Assembly (NCBI GenBank): GCA_900314885.1
Contig: OMWY01000002.1
Location: 62,001-126,000, forward strand
DNA from: an uncultured Eubacteriales bacterium
GTDB lineage: Bacteria > Bacillota > Clostridia > Lachnospirales > Lachnospiraceae
Direction: 5' to 3'
Length of the DNA stretch: 64,000 nt
How positions within the stretch are numbered: the stretch's first letter is position 1; each line of letters opens with the position of its first letter. Positions 1 to 8,131 of the stretch are shown here, piece after piece. The position numbers were made by a program, and so were the translations under genes. The notes beneath the pieces were generated by a model. It had not been told where the DNA came from and searched no databases. It saw only the letters and a list, made by a program, of their open reading frames with translations.

Positions 1-170
1 GGCTCATTTTCACGAAGCTTGATGAAACAGAGACACAGGGAAGTATATATAACATCAGGATGCATACGGGGGCGCCGCTTTCATATATGACATTCGGACA
101 GAATGTTCCCGATGATATAGAGACGGCAAATGCGCAGAATATTGCGAAGCAGCTTCTTTCGGGGACATAA
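1..170 (+). CDS. flhF: Flagellar GTPase FlhF, C-terminal end (partial)
   Basis: Only the last 55 codons are in the window; reading frame 3 is open from the left edge to the TAA at 168-170. The peptide carries the G4-like stretch FTKLDET followed by PLSYMTFGQNVPDDIE, the typical end of the SRP-type GTPase FlhF (FTKLDE, then YxTxGQxVPDDI). FlhF places and helps assemble flagella and works with FlhG, encoded 11 bases downstream. The 5' part, with the B and N domains and Walker A, lies outside the window, so integrity cannot be judged. Identification rests on these motifs and on the flhG neighbour. Confidence 0.9.
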   Translation, partial: LIFTKLDETETQGSIYNIRMHTGAPLSYMTFGQNVPDDIETANAQNIAKQLLSGT

Positions 171-181
171 GGGATTGAAAA

Positions 182-1072
182 ATGGATCAGGCTGAGAATC
201 TAAGAAATATTATAAAAAAGGAAAATGCCGTTCCGAAACATGTTTCGCGAGTAATGACAGTCACGAGCGGCAAGGGCGGTGTAGGTAAGTCATCGGTTTC
301 CGTCAACCTGGCTATTGCCTTAGCTAAAAGGGGCAAGAAGGTTGTCGTGCTTGACGCCGACTTCGGACTTGCGAATATAGAGATAATGCTTGGCATTCAT
401 CCTAAATACACACTCGCTGACCTTATGTTTAACGGAAAGACCCTGTCCGATGTCATTACGGCGGGCGAGGGTGATATCGGCTTTATCTCCGGTGGCTCAG
501 GTATAAGAGAAATGACTGAACTTTCGCAGGCGGAGCTTTCGAACCTTACCGCAAGGCTTAGAAAGCTTGACAGTGTAGCCGATATAATTATTATAGATAC
601 AGGGGCCGGAATATCAGGAAACGTCATGGAATTCATTATGAGCTCGAGCGAGGTATTCCTGGTGGCTACACCTGAACCGACCAGCATAACCGATGCTTAT
701 GCCTTGCTTAAAACTCTTGGAAGACGTCCCGATTTTATTAAGGAGCGGTCATCCATTAAGCTTATAGCCAATAAGGTAGTTGATACAAATGACGGTCTGG
801 AGCTCTACAGTAAACTCTCAGGCGTATCGGAAAAGTTTCTTGATATACCGCTTCAATATACCGGAGCAGTGCCATTTGACGCGAATATTTCAAGATCTGT
901 GATGAAACAGGTCCCTGTCATGATTTCATACCCGTCTTCTCCCTCGGCGATAGCAATCGAGAAGATAGCTGAGAGCCTCATGGGAGATATGAACGTGGAT
1001 CCTACCAGGGTAGACAGGGGATTCGCGGCAATATTTAAAGAGGCCTTTACCCGGGCGAAGGTGAGAGGATAG
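182..1072 (+). CDS. flhG: MinD-like ATPase FlhG (YlxH), flagellar number/placement regulator
   Basis: 296 aa ParA/MinD-type ATPase. The deviant Walker A SGKGGVGKSS lies at residues 29-38, followed by DADFGLANIE and the IIIDTGAGI switch. Residues 2-8 read DQAENLR, matching the DQAxxLR element that in the B. subtilis protein stimulates the FlhF GTPase (family knowledge). This separates it from cell-division MinD. The C-terminus (AESLMGDMN...FKEAF) is where membrane association is expected. It follows flhF by 11 bases and precedes a PilZ gene and cheB, the usual place for flhG. The ATG start retains the whole N-terminal activation motif. Confidence 0.93.
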   Translation: MDQAENLRNIIKKENAVPKHVSRVMTVTSGKGGVGKSSVSVNLAIALAKRGKKVVVLDADFGLANIEIMLGIHPKYTLADLMFNGKTLSDVITAGEGDIGFISGGSGIREMTELSQAELSNLTARLRKLDSVADIIIIDTGAGISGNVMEFIMSSSEVFLVATPEPTSITDAYALLKTLGRRPDFIKERSSIKLIANKVVDTNDGLELYSKLSGVSEKFLDIPLQYTGAVPFDANISRSVMKQVPVMISYPSSPSAIAIEKIAESLMGDMNVDPTRVDRGFAAIFKEAFTRAKVRG

Positions 1073-1121
1073 AATTAAGTCATTTAAGAATTACATAATA
1101 TCTTATAGAAAGGAGGCATGT

Positions 1122-1898
1122 ATGGCAGAAAAGAAAATAAAAGCCGGTGACAATATTTCCATGTCAAGACCCGGCGCTGCCACCGAAGAGGCGAGAAAGC
1201 TTGAGCTTGCGAGCAAGGTTCTCGAGTTTGACGGAGACAGGACAATGAAGATAGCGATGCCGATGGCGAAACTGACATACATAGCGCTCGAACCGGGCGA
1301 GATAGTACTTATGTATTTCTTTTCGTCCGGAGTTATGTTCTTTGCAGAAGGCAGGGTTGTTGACAGAGCGCATGAGGATAAAATGCCTGTCGCGACAGTA
1401 ACTCTTATTACTGAACCTGAGCTAATGCAGCGAAGGCAGTTCTACAGAATAGAGTGTATAATAGACGCTCAGACGCATGAGCTTACCGAGGATGAATTGA
1501 AGGTAATAGAGGAATTAGACAGTAAAGAAAGAGAGAGCATTGCGCACCTCAGCAAATATCTTGATTCCCTGGTTGAAGACGTGCCGAAGTGGGAAGAGGG
1601 AGTGATAGTTGATATAAGCGGAGGCGGAATCAGGTACCATTCAGAGGAGGAGAGAAATAAGGGTGACAGAGAGCTTCTCGCCATGAAGCTTAAGAGCGAA
1701 GGCAACATCAAGGAATATCATCTGCTGTTGAGCATTGTGAGCAGTGAACGAAAGACAGTCAACAGGAAAGTATTTTACGAGAACCGAGCGAAATTTATCA
1801 GTATTAATGATAAGGATCGTGAAGCGATAGTCAGATTTGTCTTTGAAGAAGACAGAAAAAAGCGTAGTAAGGCGGCTGAAAGAAATTTGCCGGTTTGA
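1122..1898 (+). CDS. YcgR-like PilZ-domain c-di-GMP receptor
   Basis: 258 aa. The N-terminal ~95 residues resemble the YcgR-type flagellar brake domain. A PilZ domain follows, with the c-di-GMP-binding RRQFYR (RxxxR) near residue 104 and DISGGGIR (D/NxSxxG) near residue 164. About 50 mostly charged residues separate the two motifs, longer than in a minimal PilZ. In YcgR/MotI proteins c-di-GMP binding turns the protein into a motor brake; that function is inferred here from domains and from its place inside the motility operon. A strong SD (AAAGGAGG at 1109-1116) fixes the ATG. Confidence 0.88.
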   Translation: MAEKKIKAGDNISMSRPGAATEEARKLELASKVLEFDGDRTMKIAMPMAKLTYIALEPGEIVLMYFFSSGVMFFAEGRVVDRAHEDKMPVATVTLITEPELMQRRQFYRIECIIDAQTHELTEDELKVIEELDSKERESIAHLSKYLDSLVEDVPKWEEGVIVDISGGGIRYHSEEERNKGDRELLAMKLKSEGNIKEYHLLLSIVSSERKTVNRKVFYENRAKFISINDKDREAIVRFVFEEDRKKRSKAAERNLPV

Positions 1899-1911
1899 TA
1901 GGGAGGCAGTG

Positions 1912-2985
1912 ATGGCTAAAAAGATTTTAATAGTTGATGACTCTGCACTCATGAGAAGAGTAATATCTGATATAATCAACTCAGATGAAAGATTTACGGT
2001 AGAAGACACCGCAAAGGACGGGCTGGAAGGCTTGGACAAGATCACGAAGAGTGGGAACAGGTTCGATGTGATCCTTCTTGACATTAACATGCCTAGGATG
2101 AACGGACTTGAACTCATGGCCGAACTCTCGAAGCTTCGTGTCAGGACGCCGGTTATCATTGTGAGTACCCTTGCGAAGGATGGCGCCGATGAAACTATTA
2201 AGGCTCTTGAACTTGGAGCGTTTGATTTTGTTACAAAGCCGGGAAGCTTCGCCGGAATGAAATCAGATGACTTGAAGGCCGATCTTATAGCCAAGGTTGC
2301 CGCTGCTTGCCACCTCGCGCCTAAGAAATCTGTCGCGAAGCCTGCGGTAGTAACTCCGGTTAAACCGGAGGTCTTCATTCCGAAGAGTCGTCCGGCAAGA
2401 ACGAACGGGAAGACCCTTATCGCTCTTGCGTGCTCTACCGGTGGACCTAAAGCGCTTCAAACTGTTATGCCGATGCTCCCGGAAAAGCTTAACGCCGCCA
2501 TGCTTATAGTCCAGCACATGCCGGAAGGTTTTACGCTTTCCCTTTGTGAGAGACTTAATGAGATGAGTGTCGTTAATATCAAGGAAGCGGCAGACGGAGA
2601 CATTTTAAGGAAGGATCAGGTTTATCTTGCGAAGGGTGGTTTCCAGATGAAATTCAAGGAATCCGCTAGCGGCAATTTTCTTTCATTGACTAAGGATCCT
2701 CCGAGAGGAGGACTCAGACCTTGCGCTGATATCATGTACGAGAGCCTTGTAGGTTCCGCGTATGAGAAAATTGTATGTGTTGTGCTCACAGGAATGGGAG
2801 CTGACGGTACGAGCGGTATCAGGCAGCTAAAAGAAACCAATAATGTTTATGTTATAGCTCAGGATGAGCCTACATGTGTGGTTTACGGGATGCCGCGCGC
2901 CATATATGAGGCTGGCCTTGTGGATGAAGTAAAGCCGCTTGACCAGATCGCTGACGCTATAGCGAGAGCAACGGGGGTGCGATGA
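1912..2985 (+). CDS. cheB: Chemotaxis response regulator protein-glutamate methylesterase CheB
   Basis: 357 aa. Receiver domain at residues 1-125 with DD at 9-10 and phospho-acceptor Asp57 in LLDINMP. A Pro/Lys linker leads to the CheB methylesterase domain, with the catalytic triad readable as Ser175 (CSTGGP), His202 (VQHMPEG) and Asp298 (TGMGADG). It removes methyl groups from, and can deamidate, chemoreceptor glutamates when phosphorylated by CheA. I use the ATG at 1912, preceded by GGGAGG, because it begins exactly at the receiver domain (MAKKILIVDDS); an upstream start in the same frame would overlap the PilZ gene. One base separates it from cheA. Confidence 0.96.
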   Translation: MAKKILIVDDSALMRRVISDIINSDERFTVEDTAKDGLEGLDKITKSGNRFDVILLDINMPRMNGLELMAELSKLRVRTPVIIVSTLAKDGADETIKALELGAFDFVTKPGSFAGMKSDDLKADLIAKVAAACHLAPKKSVAKPAVVTPVKPEVFIPKSRPARTNGKTLIALACSTGGPKALQTVMPMLPEKLNAAMLIVQHMPEGFTLSLCERLNEMSVVNIKEAADGDILRKDQVYLAKGGFQMKFKESASGNFLSLTKDPPRGGLRPCADIMYESLVGSAYEKIVCVVLTGMGADGTSGIRQLKETNNVYVIAQDEPTCVVYGMPRAIYEAGLVDEVKPLDQIADAIARATGVR

Positions 2986-2986
2986 A

Positions 2987-5122
2987 ATGGATGTAAGCCA
3001 GTACCTTGACATTTTTGTTGACGAGACAAAGGAGCATATCCAGAGCTTAAACGACCAGATTATGGTTCTTGAGAAGGAGCCAGATAACAAGGACGCCATT
3101 CAGGAAATATTCCGCGCGGCCCATTCCCTCAAGGGTATGGCCGGTACTATGGGATTCAAGAGGATGCAGCGCCTTACCCACGATATGGAGGATGTGTTCT
3201 CTGCTATTCGTGATGGCAAGCTCAAGGTAAATGAGGGTCTCGTAGATACGCTCTTTAAAGCACTTGATGCCATACAGGCATACCTTGATACAATCGTGGA
3301 TACATCAAACGAAGGTACTGAGGACAACCAGGAAATTATTGATGAGCTTGCTGCCTTCTTAAACGGCGGTCAGGCTCCTGCGAAGACAGAGGAAGCTGCT
3401 CCTGCAGCCGACGCGGCAGCTCCTGCTCCTGCGGCAGCTCCTGCTGATAACGATAAGGCTCATTATAAGAAGATTGCTATAGATGAAGCAGCGGCCGATA
3501 CGCTTAAGAAGGGTATGGAGGACGGTCTTAACGCATTCGGAATCACGGTTTATATCGCCGAGTCCTGTCTCCTCAAGGCTGCGAGAGCATTCCTTGTATT
3601 TAAAGCTATAGAAGAGATGGGTGATGTGATTGTTTCAGATCCTTCAACCCAGGATATAGAAGATGAGAAGTTCAACTTTGACTTCAGTATGATTTTCCTC
3701 ACAAAACATAATGAGGATGAGATTAAAGCCGCTATCATGGATGTATCCGAGATAGCTGACTGCGTTATGGGCAAGGTTGACCTGTCTGCTCCAAAGCCTG
3801 CTGACGATGCGAAAGCAGCGGCTCCTGCCGCGGCAGCACCTGCGGGTGGCGCGGCAGCGGCTACGGCGGCTGCTCCTGCTCCGAAGGCAGCGGCTCCTGC
3901 GGCAAAAGCACCTGCGGGTGGCGCGGCAGCGGCAGCGGCAGCCAAGAAGAAGCCTGTTGTCAACAGGTCAGTCCGTGTAGATATTGAGAAGCTCGACAGC
4001 CTTATGAACCAGGTATCAGAGCTTATCATTGCGAAGAACGGCGTTGTCGCCATGGCAAATAATGCCCAGAATGGCGATGAAGCAAGCCTTACAGCTCTTA
4101 ACGAGCAGATAGAGTACCTTGGAAATGTAACAACAAGCCTTCATGAGACGGTTATGAAGGTAAGAATGGTACCTATCGAAAGTGTTTTACAGAAATTCCC
4201 AAGAATGATTCGTGACCTGTCAAAGAAGCTTGACAAGAAGATGGAGCTCTATATGACAGGTGAGGATACAGAGCTTGACCGTACCGTTGTTGATGAGATT
4301 GGTGATCCTCTTATGCACCTCCTCCGAAACAGCGCTGACCATGGTCTTGAACCTAACGAAGAACGTATTAAGGCAGGCAAGCCTGAGGTAGGCTCCATCT
4401 TCCTTGACGCTTACCAGGAAGGCAATAACGTTGTCATCGAGGTAAGAGATGATGGTACCGGTATTGATGTCGAAAAAGTTAAGAACAAGATGGTTGAGAG
4501 AGGCATCATAACCGCAGACCAGAAGGATTCCGTAACTGAGAAGGAGGCTATAGCGGAGCTTTTCCAGCCTAGCTTCTCGACATCAGATAAGGTAACCGAG
4601 GTTTCCGGACGTGGTGTCGGCCTTGATGTTGTTAAGACTAATATCGAAAAACTCGGCGGTTCCATCGAGTGTAAGACAAAGTGGGGTGAAGGCTCTACAT
4701 TTACAATAAGACTTCCACTTACCCTTGCTATAGTTCAGGCTCTTATGGTTGAACTTGGAAAAGAGAAATACGCTATTCCTCTTGGAAGCATTGAGACTAT
4801 AGAGGATGTTCCAAAGAGCGATATCAAGTATGTTCAGAGTCACGAGGTAATAAATCTTCGTAACATGGTTATACCTCTCGTAAGGCTTGACGGGCTTCTT
4901 GATGTACCTGACAGGGAAGACAATGGTGACGATCTTGTCATAGTCATTGTAAAGAAGGGTGACAAGCTCGCCGGTCTTGTAGTAGACAGTCTGATAGGTC
5001 AGCAGGAAATAGTTATAAAGTCTATCGGAAAATATATCCATGCGCCTAAGGTCGTAAGCGGTTCTACCATCCTTGGAGATGGCGAGGTAGCGCTTATTCT
5101 AGATCCTAACGTGTTACTGTAA
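2987..5122 (+). CDS. cheA: Chemotaxis histidine kinase CheA
   Basis: 711 aa with the full CheA architecture: HPt P1 with phospho-His46 (AAHSLKGMAGTMGF), a CheY/CheB-binding P2-like domain (about 155-260), dimerisation domain starting near residue 330 (RVDIEKLDSLMNQVSELI), HATPase with N box HLLRNSADHGLE, G1 DDGTGID and G2 GRGVGLDVVK, and a CheW-like P5 at the C-terminus. P2 is flanked by Ala/Pro-rich linkers; the second (about 265-324) contains a 72-bp direct repeat. It phosphorylates CheB and, elsewhere, CheY in response to receptor arrays. Its start lies one base past the cheB stop, so translation is probably coupled. Confidence 0.97.
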   Translation: MDVSQYLDIFVDETKEHIQSLNDQIMVLEKEPDNKDAIQEIFRAAHSLKGMAGTMGFKRMQRLTHDMEDVFSAIRDGKLKVNEGLVDTLFKALDAIQAYLDTIVDTSNEGTEDNQEIIDELAAFLNGGQAPAKTEEAAPAADAAAPAPAAAPADNDKAHYKKIAIDEAAADTLKKGMEDGLNAFGITVYIAESCLLKAARAFLVFKAIEEMGDVIVSDPSTQDIEDEKFNFDFSMIFLTKHNEDEIKAAIMDVSEIADCVMGKVDLSAPKPADDAKAAAPAAAAPAGGAAAATAAAPAPKAAAPAAKAPAGGAAAAAAAKKKPVVNRSVRVDIEKLDSLMNQVSELIIAKNGVVAMANNAQNGDEASLTALNEQIEYLGNVTTSLHETVMKVRMVPIESVLQKFPRMIRDLSKKLDKKMELYMTGEDTELDRTVVDEIGDPLMHLLRNSADHGLEPNEERIKAGKPEVGSIFLDAYQEGNNVVIEVRDDGTGIDVEKVKNKMVERGIITADQKDSVTEKEAIAELFQPSFSTSDKVTEVSGRGVGLDVVKTNIEKLGGSIECKTKWGEGSTFTIRLPLTLAIVQALMVELGKEKYAIPLGSIETIEDVPKSDIKYVQSHEVINLRNMVIPLVRLDGLLDVPDREDNGDDLVIVIVKKGDKLAGLVVDSLIGQQEIVIKSIGKYIHAPKVVSGSTILGDGEVALILDPNVLL
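3811..3954 (+). repeat. 72-bp tandem duplication in the cheA Ala/Pro linker
   Basis: Two adjacent 72-bp units begin with GAA(A/G)GCAGCGGCTCCTGC at 3811 and 3883 and share the block GCACCTGCGGGTGGCGCGG at 3836 and 3908. Each encodes 24 residues of Ala/Pro/Gly/Lys linker between P2 and the dimerisation domain. The period is a multiple of three, so copy changes would alter linker length without a frameshift. Confidence 0.8.
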
Positions 5123-5159
5123 TGGATTATGTCAACCCTTTAGAAAAGAGGTAAATCTG

Positions 5160-5627
5160 ATGGAAAATAACGCAAACGCAACCGATACAACCAGACAGTT
5201 CATTGTCGCTAAGCTTGGCGATGAACAGTATGGCATAGATATCAAATATATTGACAATATCGTAAGGATGGCAAGAATTACCAGAGTTCCAAAGGCTCAG
5301 CCGTATTTTAAGGGAATAATCAACCTGCGTGGTGAGGTAATCCCGGTAATGAGCCTCCGCCTTAAGTTTGGCCTTCCTGAAGATGAAATAACGAACGCTA
5401 CCAGAATTATTATCATTAAGCTTGAAGACAGCGACAGCTCAATAGGTGTCCTTGTCGATGCCGTAAAGGAAGTTGTCACTCTGTCTGAGGACGAGATTGA
5501 GCCAAGCAAGGGCAACAGCAAGGATAATAAATATCTCCTTGGCGTAGGAAAGCATGGAGAAACGCTCGTTTCTCTGCTGAATCTTCCAAATGTAATTATC
5601 GAAAAGGATTCTGAGAGCGCTAAGTAA
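5160..5627 (+). CDS. cheW: Chemotaxis coupling protein CheW
   Basis: 155 aa single CheW domain (FIVAKLGDEQYGIDIKYIDNI, INLRGEVIPVMSLR near residues 57-70, IGVLVDAVKEVV). It links CheA to receptors in the chemosensory array. Residues IxNLRGxVIPV are characteristic. The ATG at 5160 follows AAAGAGGT by a normal spacing. It sits 37 bases after cheA and is followed by a block of hairpins that ends in a terminator, so transcription may fall off here before cheC. Confidence 0.96.
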   Translation: MENNANATDTTRQFIVAKLGDEQYGIDIKYIDNIVRMARITRVPKAQPYFKGIINLRGEVIPVMSLRLKFGLPEDEITNATRIIIIKLEDSDSSIGVLVDAVKEVVTLSEDEIEPSKGNSKDNKYLLGVGKHGETLVSLLNLPNVIIEKDSESAK

Positions 5628-5628
5628 T

Positions 5629-5651
5629 GTCACTTCACGAAGTGAAGTGAC
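5629..5651. repeat. Perfect 10-bp hairpin after cheW
   Basis: GTCACTTCAC, loop GAA, GTGAAGTGAC begins one base after the cheW stop. There is no U-run behind it, so on its own it is not a classical terminator; it may act with the two hairpins that follow or protect the upstream mRNA 3' end. Confidence 0.85.
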
Positions 5652-5655
5652 GCAG

Positions 5656-5691
5656 ACCCGGCCTTCGCGAAGCGAATTATCATGGCCGGGT
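5656..5691. repeat. Hairpin with 8-bp stem, cheW-cheC gap
   Basis: ACCCGGCC (5656-5663) pairs perfectly with GGCCGGGT (5684-5691). The loop contains a smaller inverted repeat TTCGCGAA. It is part of a three-hairpin block between cheW and cheC. Confidence 0.75.
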
Positions 5692-5723
5692 TCTCCAAAA
5701 GCTGATATTGGTATTTTTATGAG

Positions 5724-5754
5724 GCACCGGCAGGTATGTGCCGGTGCTGTTTTT
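5724..5754 (+). terminator. Rho-independent terminator between cheW and cheC
   Basis: GCACCGGCA, a 6-nt loop, TGCCGGTGC and then TGTTTTT. The perfect 9-bp GC-rich stem and U-tract fit an intrinsic terminator. It lies inside the motility operon, which implies attenuation or a separate promoter for the downstream cheC-cheD-fliA genes; no convincing promoter is visible in the short remaining gap. Confidence 0.75.
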
Positions 5755-5807
5755 AATAAGTCATCCTTTGCGGATGGCTGCCTTATATGTTCACGGGGAG
5801 AAAACAA

Positions 5808-6434
5808 GTGGGCGATTTAAATTTAAATGATGTCAGCACGGTTCAGTTTGATGTGCTGAAGGAACTGGGAAATATAGGAGCGGGCAATGCTACAACTGCT
5901 CTCTCCAGTATGATAAACGCGAAGGTGGATATGAAGGTCCCTAAGGTTGACCTTCTTACATTTGAGCAGCTGCATGAGATAATCGGTGGCGCCGAGACTC
6001 CTGTGGCAGGTATTCTTGTAACCCTTGAAGGCGATGTAGATGGCATGATGATGTTCATCATGAAAATAAACAGCGCATGGGAAATAGTGGACACTCTTCT
6101 TGGCAGGGAACCGGGAAGTACAGATCCGTCCACTCCTTTTGATGAGATGAGCACGTCAGCCCTTAAGGAGATAGGAAATATCATCTGTGGCGCTTATATT
6201 TCATCTCTGTCGCAGCTTACAAGGCTTACGATTGTTCAGTCAATTCCTTACCTTTCGGTGGATATGGCCGGGGCGATATTATCTGTTCCGGCGATAGAGT
6301 TTGGTAAGGTGGGAGACAAGGCTCTTCTTATTGAATCACAGTTTTTTGGTGATGATGAAGATGTTACCGGATACTTTATTCTTACACCGACACCAGATTC
6401 TTACAGCAGGATCCTGAGTTCATTAGGGCTTTAA
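5808..6434 (+). CDS. cheC: CheY-P phosphatase CheC
   Basis: 208 aa from the GTG start. Both phosphatase motifs of the CheC/CheX/FliY family are present: ELGNIGAGN near residues 20-28 and EIGNIICGAY near 120-129, each with the paired Glu and Asn. CheC dephosphorylates CheY-P and forms a complex with CheD. I prefer the GTG at 5808, which has GGGGAG seven bases upstream and gives MGDLNLNDVSTVQFD; an ATG at 5787 in the same frame would add seven residues but has no clear SD. It follows the terminator at 5724-5754. Confidence 0.93.
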   Translation: MGDLNLNDVSTVQFDVLKELGNIGAGNATTALSSMINAKVDMKVPKVDLLTFEQLHEIIGGAETPVAGILVTLEGDVDGMMMFIMKINSAWEIVDTLLGREPGSTDPSTPFDEMSTSALKEIGNIICGAYISSLSQLTRLTIVQSIPYLSVDMAGAILSVPAIEFGKVGDKALLIESQFFGDDEDVTGYFILTPTPDSYSRILSSLGL

Positions 6435-6464
6435 TGGCTGAACTCCTGATCAGGGGAGTGTAAT

Positions 6465-6950
6465 ATGGGGAATATGATAAAAGTGGGCATGGGCGACCTA
6501 AAGGTGTGCAAATGTCCTGATAATCTGACTACATTGGGGCTCGGGTCATGCGTAGGCGCGGTCCTGTACGATAAAAAGACGAAAGTAAGCGGTATGCTTC
6601 ACTGTATGCTTCCGGACAGTACGAAGATAAGCAATAACTCTAATATTGCGAAATTCGCCGACACCGGCCTTGACGAGCTTCTGAAACAGATGCTCGCTCT
6701 TGGCGCGAAAAAACCAAATATGGTTGCGAAGATAGCGGGTGGAGCCCAGATGTTTGCCTTCTCTAACAGCAACGACATGCTTCGTGTAGGCGACAGAAAT
6801 GTAGAAGCAGTAAAAGCCAAGCTTAAAACCATGGGTATTCCCATAATTGCTCAGGATACGGGGCTTAACTATGGGCGTACCATAGAGTTTTATTCGGAGA
6901 CAGGCATTTTGCTGATAAAAGCAGTCGGAAAGGGGCAGAAGGAAATATGA
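6465..6950 (+). CDS. cheD: Chemoreceptor glutamine deamidase CheD
   Basis: 161 aa. The deamidase residues line up with the T. maritima protein at a constant offset of +2: Thr23, Cys29 (GLGSCVGAV) and His46 (GMLHCMLP). Downstream motifs KIAGGAQMF and DTGLNYGRTIEFYSETG are typical. CheD deamidates receptor glutamines and binds CheC, which couples CheY-P level to receptor activity (known in B. subtilis). The SD region is within a short inverted repeat (ACTCC at 6442, GGAGT at 6455), so its access could be modulated. It overlaps the next gene by four bases (ATGA). Confidence 0.96.
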   Translation: MGNMIKVGMGDLKVCKCPDNLTTLGLGSCVGAVLYDKKTKVSGMLHCMLPDSTKISNNSNIAKFADTGLDELLKQMLALGAKKPNMVAKIAGGAQMFAFSNSNDMLRVGDRNVEAVKAKLKTMGIPIIAQDTGLNYGRTIEFYSETGILLIKAVGKGQKEI

Positions 6951-7288
6951 AGAAGGAGTGGATTCAGGCTTTTATTACGCTCCTTGCCGCGGCGATTACC
7001 ATGGTCTTCTGCTTTATCAATCAATATGACACTCTTTTTTCTCTGAAGCGGCTTCTCATTGTCATAATCGTTTTCATGATAATCGGGTCATTTGCGAAGA
7101 AGGCATATATCAAGATAGAGGAATCTACCCCGCCGCCTGAGGACATGGACAAGAAGAAAGAGCAAAAAGAAGATGATGATGCTGAGGAAGACATGGAAGG
7201 CATAGATGAAAACAACAGTGACACGGGTGAAAATGAGCCTACGGCTGAAATGTTGACGGATGAAGATAATAAAGTTAGTCAGGAGTAG
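6947..7288 (+). CDS. Small two-helix membrane protein with acidic tail, unknown function
   Basis: 113 aa, not recognised. Two hydrophobic segments at about residues 8-25 and 34-48 (LLIVIIVFMIIGSFA), a short basic segment, then a strongly acidic, low-complexity C-terminal half with EDDDAEEDMEG. The layout predicts a helical hairpin with a long cytoplasmic acidic tail. Start and cheD stop overlap as ATGA, so the two are translationally coupled, and fliA starts 7 bases later. Placement between cheD and sigma-28 argues for a motility-linked role, but nothing in the sequence names one. Confidence 0.8.
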   Translation: MKKEWIQAFITLLAAAITMVFCFINQYDTLFSLKRLLIVIIVFMIIGSFAKKAYIKIEESTPPPEDMDKKKEQKEDDDAEEDMEGIDENNSDTGENEPTAEMLTDEDNKVSQE

Positions 7289-7295
7289 TGTGTGA

Positions 7296-8087
7296 ATGGC
7301 GGATGAGAATGAAAGAGCGAAGCTATGGGAGGAATATTCCCGAAAACCGTCTACGGAACTGAGAGACAGGCTTATAGTTGAATACGCTGACCTTGTTAAG
7401 GTTGTTGCCGGCAGGATGTCAATGTATTTGGGGCGAAATGTTGAATATGATGATCTTGTCGGGTACGGAGTGTTTGGACTTATTGAATCTGTGGACAGAT
7501 TCAATCCGACTAAGAATGTTAAATTTGAGACATTCGCAAGCCAACGCATCAGAGGAGCAATCCTTGACCAGATACGAAAGCTTGACTGGCTTCCGCGCTC
7601 TGTGAGACAAAAACAGAAGAATTATGAGACAGCCAAGAGCGAGCTGGCTTCTAGCTTAGGCAGGACGCCTACAGCGGATGAGCTTGCGAAGAAAATGGGA
7701 CTGACTGTAGATGAAATCGCGGGACTTGAGGCTGATACCGAGCTTTCGAGTCTTGTTTCGTTGGATGATTATCTTGAACAGGGATCCGAAGTCGGAAACG
7801 ATGAGGCCAGGGGGAACAGCGATCATGGGATTGTATCTTATGAATCGCCGGAAACAAAGGTTGAGAAGGAAGAGCTTAAGCAGACTATCGTCGATGCTAT
7901 AAATGAGCTGACTGAGAAGGAAAAAACGGTCATCTCACTCTATTACTACGATGAAATGAACCTCAGAGAAATAAGTAACATTATGTCAGTTTCGGAATCA
8001 AGAGTATCACAGCTCCATAGCAAGGCCTTGGTTAAACTGAAAAACAAGCTTGGTGATTATGTAGAGACCTTCACAAAGCATATTTAA
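7296..8087 (+). CDS. fliA: Flagellar sigma factor FliA/SigD (sigma-28)
   Basis: 263 aa, FliA/WhiG family. Region 2 reads EYADLVKVVAGRM...DDLVGYGVFGLIESVDRF...FETFASQRIRGAILDQIRKLDWLPRSVR (only motif pieces quoted), region 3 follows with GRTPTADELAKKMG, and region 4 with LTEKEKTVISLYYYDEMNLREI and an HTH VSESRVSQLHSKAL near the C-terminus. It directs late flagellar and chemotaxis transcription. Gene order cheC-cheD-sigD matches the B. subtilis fla/che operon. I did not find a sigma-28 promoter in the intergenic regions of this window. Confidence 0.96.
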   Translation: MADENERAKLWEEYSRKPSTELRDRLIVEYADLVKVVAGRMSMYLGRNVEYDDLVGYGVFGLIESVDRFNPTKNVKFETFASQRIRGAILDQIRKLDWLPRSVRQKQKNYETAKSELASSLGRTPTADELAKKMGLTVDEIAGLEADTELSSLVSLDDYLEQGSEVGNDEARGNSDHGIVSYESPETKVEKEELKQTIVDAINELTEKEKTVISLYYYDEMNLREISNIMSVSESRVSQLHSKALVKLKNKLGDYVETFTKHI

Positions 8088-8131
8088 CCTTAAAACATTT
8101 AAACTTGATTTTTTTGCGAAATGGGGGTAAT

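Noticed and set aside
3550..4053. Long Ala-rich minus-strand ORF opposite cheA
   Set aside because: It mirrors the repetitive Ala/Pro linker codons (GCN read as NGC), has no SD and no family resemblance; a shadow of cheA.
4583..5041. 152-codon minus-strand ORF inside cheA
   Set aside because: Antisense to the well-conserved kinase and CheW-like domains; lacks SD and protein-like composition.
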